A stretch of DNA of 64,000 nucleotides from Marinobacter alexandrii (GTDB taxonomy: Bacteria > Pseudomonadota > Gammaproteobacteria > Pseudomonadales > Oleiphilaceae). Of the stretch, positions 16,886 to 25,962 are shown piece after piece (position 1 is the first letter of the stretch; each line of letters opens with the position of its first letter). Below the pieces are notes generated by a model. It made no database searches, was not told the origin of the DNA, and saw nothing but the letters and a program-made list of their open reading frames with translations. The DNA lies in the NCBI RefSeq assembly GCF_005871205.1, contig NZ_SWKM01000012.1:682001-746000 (forward strand). Direction: 5' to 3'. Made by a program: the position numbers and the translations under genes.

Positions 16886-18307
16886 ATGAACATGAACGAA
16901 ACGACAGGGCTGCGGCCAATGCTCCTGGTTTTGGGCTGTGTTGCTGCCATGCCGGCCGCCGCCCAGGACGGCTCAGAGAATACCGATTACCCGCGACTGT
17001 TGGATTCCTCCACCAGTGCCAAGGCCAGTGCCATCAGTGAGGGCGACCGTCGCCTGGGGCTGGATTCGGGCGACCGGAAATCCAATGAGTTAAGTGTGGA
17101 TGTAAAGCCGGAGTGGGTCTGGCAGTTGTCCGAGCACTGGCGTTCCAAGGTTCGTCTCCAGGGCTTTGCCGCGACCGGCAAGGTGGATGTAAGCGATGAA
17201 ATCGGCGGTACCGAGACCGACGGTTTTGTCGGCCTTCGTGAAGCTTGGTTGGACTACAACGGCCTGACCAGCTATCCGGGCGCCTCCATCCGTTTTGGTC
17301 GTGAGCGTCTGAAAGAAAACACCGGTACCTGGTGGGATGACGACATCACCCTGGCACGCTGGATTTTCGACACCACGCTGCTGAAAACCACGGTCGGGAT
17401 TGCGGACAAGCTGACCGAAGCCCGCACCGACGTGAACGAAGTACGCAAGCAGGAGCGGGATATTGCACGTTTGTTCGCTTCTACCCAGTGGCAGTGGAAG
17501 AAAGATCACTACCTGACCCTGCTGACGACCCACGCCGAACGCTATGGCGACGAGAGCGACCTTGGTCCGGACTCTGACAGTGGAACCCCGGAACGCGTTA
17601 CCGAATCTCTGACCTGGGTCGGTGTCCGTGCCGATCAGGGCTACTTCGACTGGCATTCCCGCAGCCCGGTCCAGTACCTGGCTTCGTTTGGCGCCGTGGC
17701 AGGCGAAGACGCGCGGCTTACCGAAAGTTCGGGTGCCACCAATGGCTATACCCGGGAAGAGCGGGATGTGTCCGGCTGGGCCGCTGATCTGGGTCTGCGT
17801 GGCCAGTTGACTGAAAGCCCACGCTGGGTAGTGGGTGCCCACGGGGCGATTGCCTCCGGTGGTAGCTCGGACGGCGAGTCTGACGCCTTTCGCCAGACCC
17901 AGTTGGAAAGCAACCGCTCGCGGTTCACCGGCACACGGTCCCAGGTATCGCGGTTTGGCGAGGCGTTCCAGCCTGAATGGAGCAACCTGAAAGTCGCTAC
18001 GGTTTACACCGCCATTACTGATCGCAACTGGTGGGCGGCCAACCTGCTGTATCACAAGTACTGGCTGGCTGATGCAGCCGGCACCGTGAATTCCGATTTG
18101 GTTGAGCCTGGATTCACCGGCGCCAGTGACGATCTGGGGGAGTCGGTGGACATGGTCCTGGGTTACTACGGCGCCGGCACCGAGGGCACCTGGACATCAT
18201 TTGATGCCCGACTGCGAGCCGGCGTGTTTTTTCCGGGCCAGGCCTACGGCGAAGACGCGGACGATTCCCGGCACCGGGTTGTCCTCGATCTGACCAAGCG
18301 TTTCTAG
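16886..18307 (+). CDS. algE: Alginate export outer-membrane porin AlgE
   Basis: AlgE is an electropositive 18-strand beta-barrel through which alginate leaves the cell. The 473-residue protein has a signal peptide cleaved after AMPAAAQ. It has many alternating amphipathic strands and ends in the C-terminal Phe expected for outer-membrane barrels (VVLDLTKRF). Conserved stretches include LREAWLDYNGL, RFGRERLKENTGTWWDDDITLARWIFDTTLL and LLYHKYWLADAAGTV. It follows algK by 6 bases and precedes algG by 9, so they are surely co-transcribed. Confidence 0.96.
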   Translation: MNMNETTGLRPMLLVLGCVAAMPAAAQDGSENTDYPRLLDSSTSAKASAISEGDRRLGLDSGDRKSNELSVDVKPEWVWQLSEHWRSKVRLQGFAATGKVDVSDEIGGTETDGFVGLREAWLDYNGLTSYPGASIRFGRERLKENTGTWWDDDITLARWIFDTTLLKTTVGIADKLTEARTDVNEVRKQERDIARLFASTQWQWKKDHYLTLLTTHAERYGDESDLGPDSDSGTPERVTESLTWVGVRADQGYFDWHSRSPVQYLASFGAVAGEDARLTESSGATNGYTREERDVSGWAADLGLRGQLTESPRWVVGAHGAIASGGSSDGESDAFRQTQLESNRSRFTGTRSQVSRFGEAFQPEWSNLKVATVYTAITDRNWWAANLLYHKYWLADAAGTVNSDLVEPGFTGASDDLGESVDMVLGYYGAGTEGTWTSFDARLRAGVFFPGQAYGEDADDSRHRVVLDLTKRF

Positions 18308-18316
18308 GGAGCAACC

Positions 18317-19903
18317 ATGAGACACCCCTGGTTTGAGATATCAAGGATGGGACTGCTGGCGCTGGCTGCTGTGGTGGCCCTGCTGCCGGCAGTCGCTGAC
18401 GCCCGCGCAGATCTCGACCTTGCACCGTCGCAGTTTGCGCCGTCTGAAACGGCACCCCAGTTCGAGACCAACGACTATGGCATTGAGCAGGTTTCGGCTG
18501 AAGCCCTGACCCGCCCGGACCCGGAACTGCCGGACGTTTCGAAGTACAACGGCGAGGCGGTGGAGCAACGTCTGGCGCAGCGCCCATCGGAGGCGCCGAA
18601 TGTCAGCGTTGAGCGGATTGCCGGGGTTAGCGCACTGGGGGACTTCGTGGATGAGGGGCGGGCCCGCGAATGGGTAATCCGTCAGTTCTCCCACCCCCAG
18701 GCGATTCTGGTTAATAGTGGCAAGGCGACACTGGACGATGTCTATGAGCAGGTTAACGATGCCCGCTACATGGAGCGCAATGACGATGGCTCCTACATCA
18801 TTCGGCTACCGCTGGTGGTGCGTCCGGGCGCAACCCTGGAAATTCGGGACCAGACCTTGCGCCTGTCCGAGGAACGGGGCGCCTTCATTGCCAATGACAG
18901 CTGGCTGTTCGTGATCGACAGCACCATTGTCGGCTGGCGTGAGCAGGCAAAAGGCCCAGCGACGTACCAGGAGAAGTCGAGCTTCCGGCCCTTCTTTGTC
19001 GGCTGGGGCGGCAGCGAGACGTTCGTGCTGGGCTCGGAATTTGCCCACCTCGGGTACAACCAGAGTAAGTCTTACGGTTTCTCGATTGCCCAGTACTCCA
19101 AATACGACAACGCCAAGCTCAAGCGCTCCGCGCCCCACGCCTGGCTGGTGGATTCCACGTTCCGGGATATCTACTACGGCTTCTACTGCTATGAGGCGGA
19201 AGACGTCGCCATCGTCAACAACGTCTATGAAGACAACATTGTTTACGGCATCGACCCCCACGATTATTCCAGCAATCTGCTGATTGCCGGCAACGATGTC
19301 TACGGGACCAAGGAAAAACACGGCATCATCATTTCCCGTCAGGTGAACGACAGCTGGATCCTGGACAACCACAGTCATGACAACGGCCTCTCGGGCATTG
19401 TGCTGGACCGGCAAAGCCGCAACAACGTGGTCGCCAACAATGTGGTGCACGACAACCAGGGCGATGGCATCGGGCTGTACGAATCGCCGGACAACCTGCT
19501 CTGGGGCAACCGACTGATCAACAACCTGCGCAACGGCATCCGGGTGCGCAACAGCACCGATGTGGGCGTGTACCACAACATAGCGGCTTTAAACGGAACC
19601 TTCGGTGTGCTTGGTCAGATCAAGGACCTGTCCGAAACTGATCGGGACTTTGAAGAGGATTTCTACCACCAGGCGGTCTCGATGACAGTGGTGGGAGGCA
19701 AGCTGGCGGCCAACGCCAGTGGCCCGCTATCGATCGATAACCCTTTATACATCGGACTGTACGACGTCGACATGCGCTTTCCCCGTTCCGACGTGGGTAT
19801 CCATTTCGATGGTGTGCTGGGGCACTACCAGACCGAGATCTTCGATGCCCTGCTGAACCAGCAACGTGCGGTTCGCTTGCAGCCCACGGCTACCACCGAT
19901 TGA
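18317..19903 (+). CDS. algG: Mannuronan C5-epimerase AlgG
   Basis: AlgG converts mannuronate to guluronate residues within the polymer in the periplasm and is also part of the export scaffold. The 528-residue protein has a signal peptide (LALAAVVALLPAVADA). Its long right-handed beta-helix region is rich in Asn/Asp turns (NNVVANNVVHDNQGDGIGLYES). The catalytic DPHDYS motif lies at about residues 314-319, and the region after it (KEKHGIIISRQ) matches the active groove. The ATG follows GGGAGCAACC. The neighbours algE and algI support the assignment. Confidence 0.97.
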   Translation: MRHPWFEISRMGLLALAAVVALLPAVADARADLDLAPSQFAPSETAPQFETNDYGIEQVSAEALTRPDPELPDVSKYNGEAVEQRLAQRPSEAPNVSVERIAGVSALGDFVDEGRAREWVIRQFSHPQAILVNSGKATLDDVYEQVNDARYMERNDDGSYIIRLPLVVRPGATLEIRDQTLRLSEERGAFIANDSWLFVIDSTIVGWREQAKGPATYQEKSSFRPFFVGWGGSETFVLGSEFAHLGYNQSKSYGFSIAQYSKYDNAKLKRSAPHAWLVDSTFRDIYYGFYCYEAEDVAIVNNVYEDNIVYGIDPHDYSSNLLIAGNDVYGTKEKHGIIISRQVNDSWILDNHSHDNGLSGIVLDRQSRNNVVANNVVHDNQGDGIGLYESPDNLLWGNRLINNLRNGIRVRNSTDVGVYHNIAALNGTFGVLGQIKDLSETDRDFEEDFYHQAVSMTVVGGKLAANASGPLSIDNPLYIGLYDVDMRFPRSDVGIHFDGVLGHYQTEIFDALLNQQRAVRLQPTATTD

Positions 19904-19928
19904 TCAGGACGTTTGCCGGAGACTGACC

Positions 19929-21347
19929 ATGGTTTTTTCATCCAACATCTTTCTGTTCCTGTTTTTACCGGCCTTCCTCGGGTTGTACTACCTGACGCCG
20001 TTTCGGCACCGGTCCTGGGTCATCCTGCTGGGCAGTTACTCGTTCTATGCCTGGTGGCGGGTCGATTTCCTGCTGCTGTTCGTGGCCGTTACCCTGTGGA
20101 ACTACCTGATCGGCCTGGGCATCCACCGGGCGGGGCTGGGTACTGCCCGGGCGCGCAAGTGGGTGGGTATTGGCGTAGCCGGAAACCTTGCCACCCTGGG
20201 CTACTTCAAGTACGCCAATTTTGGTGTCGACAGCCTGAACGAGATCTTCCTGTCGCTGGGTTATCAGCCTCTGGATCTGGCCCATATCATCCTGCCCATC
20301 GGCATTTCGTTCTACATCTTCCAGGCTATTTCCTATGTGGTGGATGTATATCGGGGCGACACTGAGCCGACCCGGCGTTTCGTGGATTTTGCCGCCTTCA
20401 TCGCGCTGTTCCCGCAACTGATTGCCGGGCCGGTGCTGCGCTACAAAGACCTGGCGGATCAGTTCACCTATCGCACCCACACCCTCGATAAGTTCGGCGA
20501 AGGTGCGGTCCGGTTCATGCAGGGTTTCGTCAAGAAGGTGTTCATTGCCGATTCCATTGCGCCCCTGGCGGATGGCGCCTTCGGACTGGCTGATCCGTCA
20601 ACGGCCGACGCCTGGCTTGGCATTCTGGCGTACACCGCCCAGCTCTACTTCGACTTCTCCGGATACTCGGACATGGCCATCGGCCTGGGTCTGATGATGG
20701 GCTTCCGGTTCCCCGAAAACTTCAATCAGCCCTACATCAGCCAGAGCATTACCGAGTTCTGGCGGCGCTGGCACATCAGTCTGTCGAGCTGGCTGCGGGA
20801 TTACCTGTACATCCCGCTGGGCGGGAATCGCAACGGCACGGTCAGCACCTACCGCAATTTGTTGCTGACCATGCTGCTGGGCGGCCTTTGGCATGGCGCG
20901 AACTGGACCTTCCTGCTGTGGGGTGCGTGGCACGGTGGTTTGCTGGCGGTGGAACGGGCCCTGGGTGTCAGTGGCAGTGCCCGACAGTTCCGGGTCAGCC
21001 GCTGGGTGATGACCTTCGTGTTCATCATGCTGGGTTGGGTGACCTTCCGGGCTGCCAGCATTGACGAGGCCTTCGGGTTTTACCAGGCGCTGTTCAGTTT
21101 TGATGGTCTGGGCCTCAGTGCCGCCTATATGCAGGACATCCGGGGACTGAATCTGGCCATTCTGGTGCTGGCCTATGCCGTGGTTCTGGTGATGGGGCTG
21201 CGGGACCGCCTGCAGTGGTCGTTCGATACCGCCATCGTGGGCCGCCTGCGTGCAGCCCTGCCGGTGGTGCTGGTGCCGGTGTTCCTGCTGACGGTTCTGA
21301 AACTGTCGGCGGAAAGCTTTTCACCGTTTCTCTACTTCCAGTTTTGA
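19929..21347 (+). CDS. algI: Alginate O-acetyltransferase AlgI (MBOAT)
   Basis: AlgI is the multi-spanning membrane protein thought to pass acetyl groups across the inner membrane for alginate acetylation. The 472 residues begin MVFSSNIFLFLFLPAFLGLYY, typical of the family. The MBOAT catalytic His is in LLGGLWHGANWTFLLWGAWHG (residues about 316-336). I took the ATG at 19929 because the 21 upstream codons overlap algG and do not match the family. It directly precedes algJ and algF, its known partners. Confidence 0.97.
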   Translation: MVFSSNIFLFLFLPAFLGLYYLTPFRHRSWVILLGSYSFYAWWRVDFLLLFVAVTLWNYLIGLGIHRAGLGTARARKWVGIGVAGNLATLGYFKYANFGVDSLNEIFLSLGYQPLDLAHIILPIGISFYIFQAISYVVDVYRGDTEPTRRFVDFAAFIALFPQLIAGPVLRYKDLADQFTYRTHTLDKFGEGAVRFMQGFVKKVFIADSIAPLADGAFGLADPSTADAWLGILAYTAQLYFDFSGYSDMAIGLGLMMGFRFPENFNQPYISQSITEFWRRWHISLSSWLRDYLYIPLGGNRNGTVSTYRNLLLTMLLGGLWHGANWTFLLWGAWHGGLLAVERALGVSGSARQFRVSRWVMTFVFIMLGWVTFRAASIDEAFGFYQALFSFDGLGLSAAYMQDIRGLNLAILVLAYAVVLVMGLRDRLQWSFDTAIVGRLRAALPVVLVPVFLLTVLKLSAESFSPFLYFQF

Positions 21348-21355
21348 GGGGCTCC

Positions 21356-22519
21356 ATGATCACCACATCACGAAAAATCACCGCCTGTGTGTTCATCGCC
21401 ATTGTCTTGGGCCTGGGTGTGATGTCGCTGCGGTCGCTTGGCGACTACAGCCCGAAGGGCAGCCAGGACCAGGGGCTGGACCCGGTTAACGGCGAGTTGG
21501 CCCGCGACGTTGAAAGTCACTACGACGACGGTTTTCCGGTCCGGGAGCTGGGCACCAATTTATGGGCCGCAATCAACTACACCCTGTTCCGGGAGGGCCG
21601 GCCTGGTGTCACCGTGGGCGAACAAGGCTGGCTGTTTACCGATGAAGAGCTGTTCCTTGGCGCCGAAACCCCGGCCGTGATCGACCGGAATCTGGAACGG
21701 GTTCAGGCGGTGGCCGAGCACCTTCGGTCTGAAGGCGTGCCGCTGGCGTTGCTGGTGGTGCCGTCCAAGGCCCGGCTGTATTCGGAAAAGCTGGGAGACC
21801 TGCAGCCGGTTCCGGAGATGCGGGCTCTGTATCAGCGGTTTCTCACACAGATGCAACCGGCACCGGTGGTGGCGCCCGATCTGTTGCCGAATCTGGCGGA
21901 TGCCCGGTTCAAGGGCACCCAGGTGTTCCTGCGCACCGATACCCACTGGACACCGGCCGGTGCGGATGTGTTTGCCCGCTCAGCGGCGACGGCAATCCAG
22001 CAGGCTTTTTCAGGGCAGGCCTGGGGCGACACCGAGTTCAAGACGTCGCTGGGGGAAACCCGGAAGCACGAAGGCGACCTGCTGACCTATCTGCCCCTGG
22101 AGCCTCTTTTCCCTGATCTTGGGCCAGATCCTGAGACCGTGACTGAGCGCTCAACCGCGCCAGCGGATGACGGAAGCACTTCGGTCGAGAGTCTGTTTGC
22201 GGAAACAACGGCGGACGTGGTTCTGGTAGGTACCAGCTACAGCGCCAACCCGTTGTGGGATTTTCCAGGTGCCCTGAAACGCCATCTCGGTCGCGATCTC
22301 ATCAATGTGTCCGACGAGGGCCAGGGGCCTTTTCAACCAATGACCGAGTACCTGCGGTCCGATGAATTCCGGAATCACCCACCTGAACTTGTGATTTGGG
22401 AATTTCCCGAGCGCTACCTGGCCCAGCCGGTGCAATCAGAGGCCACGCTGGCCTGGTTCGAGCGTCGGGAAAACCTGTTGGCCCAGGGCAGTGGCCCGGG
22501 CCGGCCATCCATGCAATGA
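21356..22519 (+). CDS. algJ: Alginate O-acetyltransferase AlgJ
   Basis: AlgJ is a periplasmic SGNH-hydrolase-like acetyltransferase anchored by an uncleaved N-terminal signal (ITACVFIAIVLGLGVMSL). The 387-residue length matches Pseudomonas AlgJ (391 aa) and is shorter than AlgX because there is no carbohydrate-binding C-terminus. DTHWTPAGA (about residue 200) carries the catalytic Asp/His, and GTSYSANPLW (about 290) carries the Ser. The ATG at 21356 comes after GAGGGGCTCC and gives the family start. Acetyl groups passed by AlgI are handed on to AlgX. Confidence 0.93.
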   Translation: MITTSRKITACVFIAIVLGLGVMSLRSLGDYSPKGSQDQGLDPVNGELARDVESHYDDGFPVRELGTNLWAAINYTLFREGRPGVTVGEQGWLFTDEELFLGAETPAVIDRNLERVQAVAEHLRSEGVPLALLVVPSKARLYSEKLGDLQPVPEMRALYQRFLTQMQPAPVVAPDLLPNLADARFKGTQVFLRTDTHWTPAGADVFARSAATAIQQAFSGQAWGDTEFKTSLGETRKHEGDLLTYLPLEPLFPDLGPDPETVTERSTAPADDGSTSVESLFAETTADVVLVGTSYSANPLWDFPGALKRHLGRDLINVSDEGQGPFQPMTEYLRSDEFRNHPPELVIWEFPERYLAQPVQSEATLAWFERRENLLAQGSGPGRPSMQ

Positions 22520-22530
22520 GGAGTAAAGCC

Positions 22531-23178
22531 ATGAACCTATTGACGAAAACTGCAGTGACCCTTCTGCTCAGCCTGCTGTTTCCAGTGTTCGGTCAGGCCG
22601 GTGAGGACGCCCTCTACGCCGCCGATGCGCCCGACGGCGCCACCTTTATCCGCGTGGTGAACGCCGATGTGAACGGCAACATTCCCCAGGCCGAAATCGG
22701 CGGCAAGGCCATCAAGGACATTGAGCCACTGGCGGCCAGCCCCTACATCCATCTTCCGGCCGGCACCTACCAGCTGGAAGTGGGCGACCAGGCGGCACCG
22801 ATCACCATGGAAAAGGATCGCTTCTACACCGCGGTGGTGCTGGATTCCGGTGAGCTGGAAATCCTGCCGGACAAGTCCTTCAAGAACCCGCGCAAGGCCC
22901 TGATTTCCTTCTATAACCTGACCGACGACAGCGGCATCAGCCTGAAAACGGCCAACGGCAAGGTGTCGGTGATCGAGCCAGTTGACTCCCTGAGTGTCGC
23001 CAACCGGGAAATCAACGCGGTCAAGGTATCGCTTGGAGCCTTTGCTGGTGGCGAAGCGCTTGCCAGCACCTCTCCGGTGAATCTGCAGCGCGGCACGGTA
23101 TTCAGCTTTTTCATCATGGATGTGGGCGGAAGCCCCCGACTGGTGGTGGCTGAAAACCAGGTCGATACCTCGATTTGA
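22531..23178 (+). CDS. algF: Alginate O-acetyltransferase accessory protein AlgF
   Basis: AlgF is a small periplasmic protein needed for alginate acetylation; it is thought to bridge AlgJ and AlgX. The 215-residue length equals the family norm (216 aa in P. aeruginosa). A signal peptide ends at VFGQAG. The mature part is beta-rich with FIRVVNADVNG, LPAGTYQLEVG and the C-terminal GTVFSFFIMDVGGSPRLVV. The ATG at 22531 follows AGGAG. It lies between algJ and algX. Confidence 0.96.
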   Translation: MNLLTKTAVTLLLSLLFPVFGQAGEDALYAADAPDGATFIRVVNADVNGNIPQAEIGGKAIKDIEPLAASPYIHLPAGTYQLEVGDQAAPITMEKDRFYTAVVLDSGELEILPDKSFKNPRKALISFYNLTDDSGISLKTANGKVSVIEPVDSLSVANREINAVKVSLGAFAGGEALASTSPVNLQRGTVFSFFIMDVGGSPRLVVAENQVDTSI

Positions 23179-23236
23179 TCACCGACATACAGCGGCAAAG
23201 CGTTCCGGATTTATGAATCTCATGGGGAATAGTGCA

Positions 23237-24676
23237 ATGACATGGTTGAGTACGAGGGCAGGTAGCGTGATGCGGCGGGCCGGTGGTTCGCTGACCCTGG
23301 TGTTGGGTGGTCTAGGCGTCAATGCCGCGATGGCGGCCGAGCTTCCGGAGTACGAAGTACAACCTCGTAACCGACTGTGCCAGTTGGCATCGCATTCGTT
23401 CGCCTACGACACCAGCTATCTGAAGAACTTCAATGTACTGGTGCAGGGGCGCGACGGCTGGCTGTTCCGTTCTGAGGCCGAACTGCCAGAGCAGTTTGGC
23501 CCCAGCGCCGAAGGTCTTCGTCATCTGGAACGCTTCGCCCGCTATCTCAAGGAAAGCGCAGGCTCGGAGCTGGTGCTGGTGTTCCAGCCCACCAAGGGCC
23601 TGGTGCACCCGGACAAACTGGCAGACAACGCCGCGGTGGATTTTTCCTGGTCCTATGCCCGTAGCAGCTATCTCGACGCGCTCGCGAAGTTTCGTCAGGC
23701 CGGCCTGGTCGTGCCGGACATGGGACCGCTGCTGCGTGAGTCGGATAGGGAGGACGCCTATTATTTCAAGCGGGACCACCACTGGACACCCTATGGAGCG
23801 CGTCGCACTGCTCGCATCGTCGCCGACCGTATTCGCCAGATGCCGGTGTTCCAGTCACTGCCGACGCAGGAGTTCGAGACCCGTCGCACTGGGCTGATTC
23901 GCAAGGATGGTTCCTTGCAGGATGCTGCCCGCCGAATCTGTGGCCAGGCCTGGCCGTCCCAGTATGTCGATGAGTTCCGCACCAACCCCGGTGGCGGCAT
24001 CGACGGTGACGAACAAAGCGCCCTGTTCGGCGACGAGGGACTGCCTCCCATCACTTTGGTGGGCACCAGTAACAGTAAAGGTGCTCAGGATTACAACTTC
24101 GTCGGCGCACTGCAGGAATTTCTGGGCGTGGAAGTTCTGAACGTGGCGGTAGCCGGCGGCAGTTACGACGGCTCCATGTTCGAGTACCTGATGTCGGACA
24201 GTTTCCAGCAGTCGCCGCCGGAGGTCATTGTCTGGGAAATTCCCGCCTACCACACCCTGGACAGTGCCGAGTTCTACCGACAGGTAGTGCCGATGGTCAG
24301 CCACGGCTGCCAGGGCCGCGAGCCGGTGCTGGAGCACACGTCGCCGGTGACGGCCGGCACCAACGAGGTGTTGTACAACGGCGGCGGGAAATTCCTGGAG
24401 TTGCCCAGTAACGAGTACCTGGTGGATCTGCAGTTCAGCGATCCGTCCGTGAAAGAAGTGGACGCTTTCATCTGGTACGTCTTTGGCCGCAAGGATCGGG
24501 TCGATCTGGAGTACGGCAATCGGGTCGAAACCACCGGCAGGTTTATGTTCGAGCTGCCCTCGGGGCAGAGCTGGAATGACGAGTTGTTTATGTCCCTGGA
24601 TCTGGAGCTTGAGCCGGAACAGGTCAGCGAAGGCCTGACCGTGACGGCCAAGGTATGTCGGCGCCAGGACATTTGA
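23237..24676 (+). CDS. algX: Alginate biosynthesis protein AlgX (terminal acetyltransferase)
   Basis: AlgX is the periplasmic SGNH-type enzyme that transfers acetyl to the polymer. It has 479 residues (474 in P. aeruginosa). A signal peptide (LTLVLGGLGVNAAMAA) precedes the catalytic domain. The catalytic motifs are RDHHWTPYGARR (about residue 176) and VGTSNSKGAQDYN (about 275). The C-terminal approx. 120 residues form the carbohydrate-binding module seen in AlgX but not AlgJ. I chose the ATG at 23237 because GGGGA precedes it; other in-frame ATGs exist. The gene lies after algF, not after algG as in Pseudomonas. Confidence 0.93.
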   Translation: MTWLSTRAGSVMRRAGGSLTLVLGGLGVNAAMAAELPEYEVQPRNRLCQLASHSFAYDTSYLKNFNVLVQGRDGWLFRSEAELPEQFGPSAEGLRHLERFARYLKESAGSELVLVFQPTKGLVHPDKLADNAAVDFSWSYARSSYLDALAKFRQAGLVVPDMGPLLRESDREDAYYFKRDHHWTPYGARRTARIVADRIRQMPVFQSLPTQEFETRRTGLIRKDGSLQDAARRICGQAWPSQYVDEFRTNPGGGIDGDEQSALFGDEGLPPITLVGTSNSKGAQDYNFVGALQEFLGVEVLNVAVAGGSYDGSMFEYLMSDSFQQSPPEVIVWEIPAYHTLDSAEFYRQVVPMVSHGCQGREPVLEHTSPVTAGTNEVLYNGGGKFLELPSNEYLVDLQFSDPSVKEVDAFIWYVFGRKDRVDLEYGNRVETTGRFMFELPSGQSWNDELFMSLDLELEPEQVSEGLTVTAKVCRRQDI

Positions 24677-24705
24677 AGCAAATCCACCCGTAAATGGGAG
24701 TAGGT

Positions 24706-25884
24706 ATGAGGTTCGGATACACCGACAAACTGAAGAAGCCGGGCAGGACACTGCTGTCCACCGCCCTGGTTTCCGTTATTGGCGTGACCTCGGTAGAGGC
24801 CGGCCAGTTTCGCGATGAGGGGCTGAGGGCACCGGTCGGCTACTACCAGATTCCGGAAGCGTCCTCGAGTGGCTCCTACGATTGCGAAATCGTGGAGCCA
24901 CACCGGGGCAGCATGAACTTCACCAGCAAATACCAGGGCAGTGACAACGCCCGCAATGAACTCAATAAGGAGGCATATCAGGCCTATCAGGAGGCGTCGG
25001 CCACCATTCGCCGGTTCGAGAAACAAGTGATCGCGACTGCCAACGATTATCAGGTGGATGGTGATGGCCCCGAAGCCCGGGCCTGCCTGATAGACAACCT
25101 GAATACCTGGGCCGAGGCCGGCGCGTTGATGCCAGGCGACATCAATCACGTTGGCCAGGCGGTCCGGAAATGGGCGCTGGCTGCGGCAGCTAATGCCTAT
25201 CTGCGGGTTAAATCCTCGGCCCCGGAAAATGCCCTGGATTCCGCCAAGGTCGCCCGAATTGAGGACTGGTTTGCGCGGGTTGCGGACGGGGTCCGGGATT
25301 ATTACACCGATCGTGAGCCGCGCAAGGTCAATAACCACGATTATTGGGCGGCCTGGGCCGTGATGGCGTCGGCGGTGGCCACGGACGATTACGGCGACTG
25401 GCAATGGTCGTTGGGCAAGTTCGACCAGGCCATGGGCCAGATCGCCTCCGACGGCTACTTGCCGAAAGAGTTGAGCCGGGAGGATCGGGCTCTCGAGTAC
25501 CACAACTACGCCATGCAGCCGCTGACCCTGATGGCGGTGTTTGCCGAGGTCAACCAGGCCCCGGTGTATGGGCAGTACCAGGAAACCTTCGAGCTGTTGG
25601 CCCAGAACGTGGTGGATGGCCTCGAAGATCCGTCCGCGATTGAACGCATCACCGGCCATAGCCAGAAGGTTGAGGGCTTGAGCACCGCCTGGGGGCTGGC
25701 ATGGATGAGGCCATGGGCGGAAACCTGGGGCCCGCTTCCGGGCATGGAAGGCTTCCTCGCTGAGCATGCTCCGGTCAAAAACACCCGGCTGGGTGGTGAC
25801 ATTGAATTCCTGTACCGCATTGAACCCCGGTGGCCGGCTCAGGGTGAGCCTCATCCGCCGGGCAACGTGCGCATTCAGTATTAA
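24706..25884 (+). CDS. algL: Periplasmic alginate lyase AlgL
   Basis: AlgL is a PL5 (alpha/alpha-barrel) poly-mannuronate lyase that clears polymer stranded in the periplasm. It has 392 residues with a signal peptide ending near SVEAGQ. The active-site strip NNHDYWAAWA (about residues 212-221) gives the Asn-His pair, and KGDHY-like positions are replaced by related residues. CEIVEPHRGSMNFTSKYQGSD contains the conserved N-terminal block. The protein is about 25 residues longer than Pseudomonas AlgL, mainly at the signal. The ATG at 24706 follows GGGAG. Confidence 0.94.
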   Translation: MRFGYTDKLKKPGRTLLSTALVSVIGVTSVEAGQFRDEGLRAPVGYYQIPEASSSGSYDCEIVEPHRGSMNFTSKYQGSDNARNELNKEAYQAYQEASATIRRFEKQVIATANDYQVDGDGPEARACLIDNLNTWAEAGALMPGDINHVGQAVRKWALAAAANAYLRVKSSAPENALDSAKVARIEDWFARVADGVRDYYTDREPRKVNNHDYWAAWAVMASAVATDDYGDWQWSLGKFDQAMGQIASDGYLPKELSREDRALEYHNYAMQPLTLMAVFAEVNQAPVYGQYQETFELLAQNVVDGLEDPSAIERITGHSQKVEGLSTAWGLAWMRPWAETWGPLPGMEGFLAEHAPVKNTRLGGDIEFLYRIEPRWPAQGEPHPPGNVRIQY

Positions 25885-25913
25885 AGAACCCAGAAAAGGT
25901 TAGAGAAACCCGA

Positions 25914-25933
25914 CCCCGGCATCAATGCCGGGG
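25914..25933 (+). other. RNA hairpin between algL and algA
   Basis: CCCCGGCA-TCAA-TGCCGGGG forms an 8-bp GC-rich stem with a tetraloop. No T-run follows, so it is not a standard terminator. It may stabilise or process the alginate mRNA ahead of algA. Confidence 0.5.
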
Positions 25934-25962
25934 CCCTATCAAACGAGAGAAGGAGCAGGATT

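Noticed and set aside
24274..25854. 526-codon antisense frame over algX and algL
   Set aside because: Shadow frame with no recognisable domain, opposite two certain genes.
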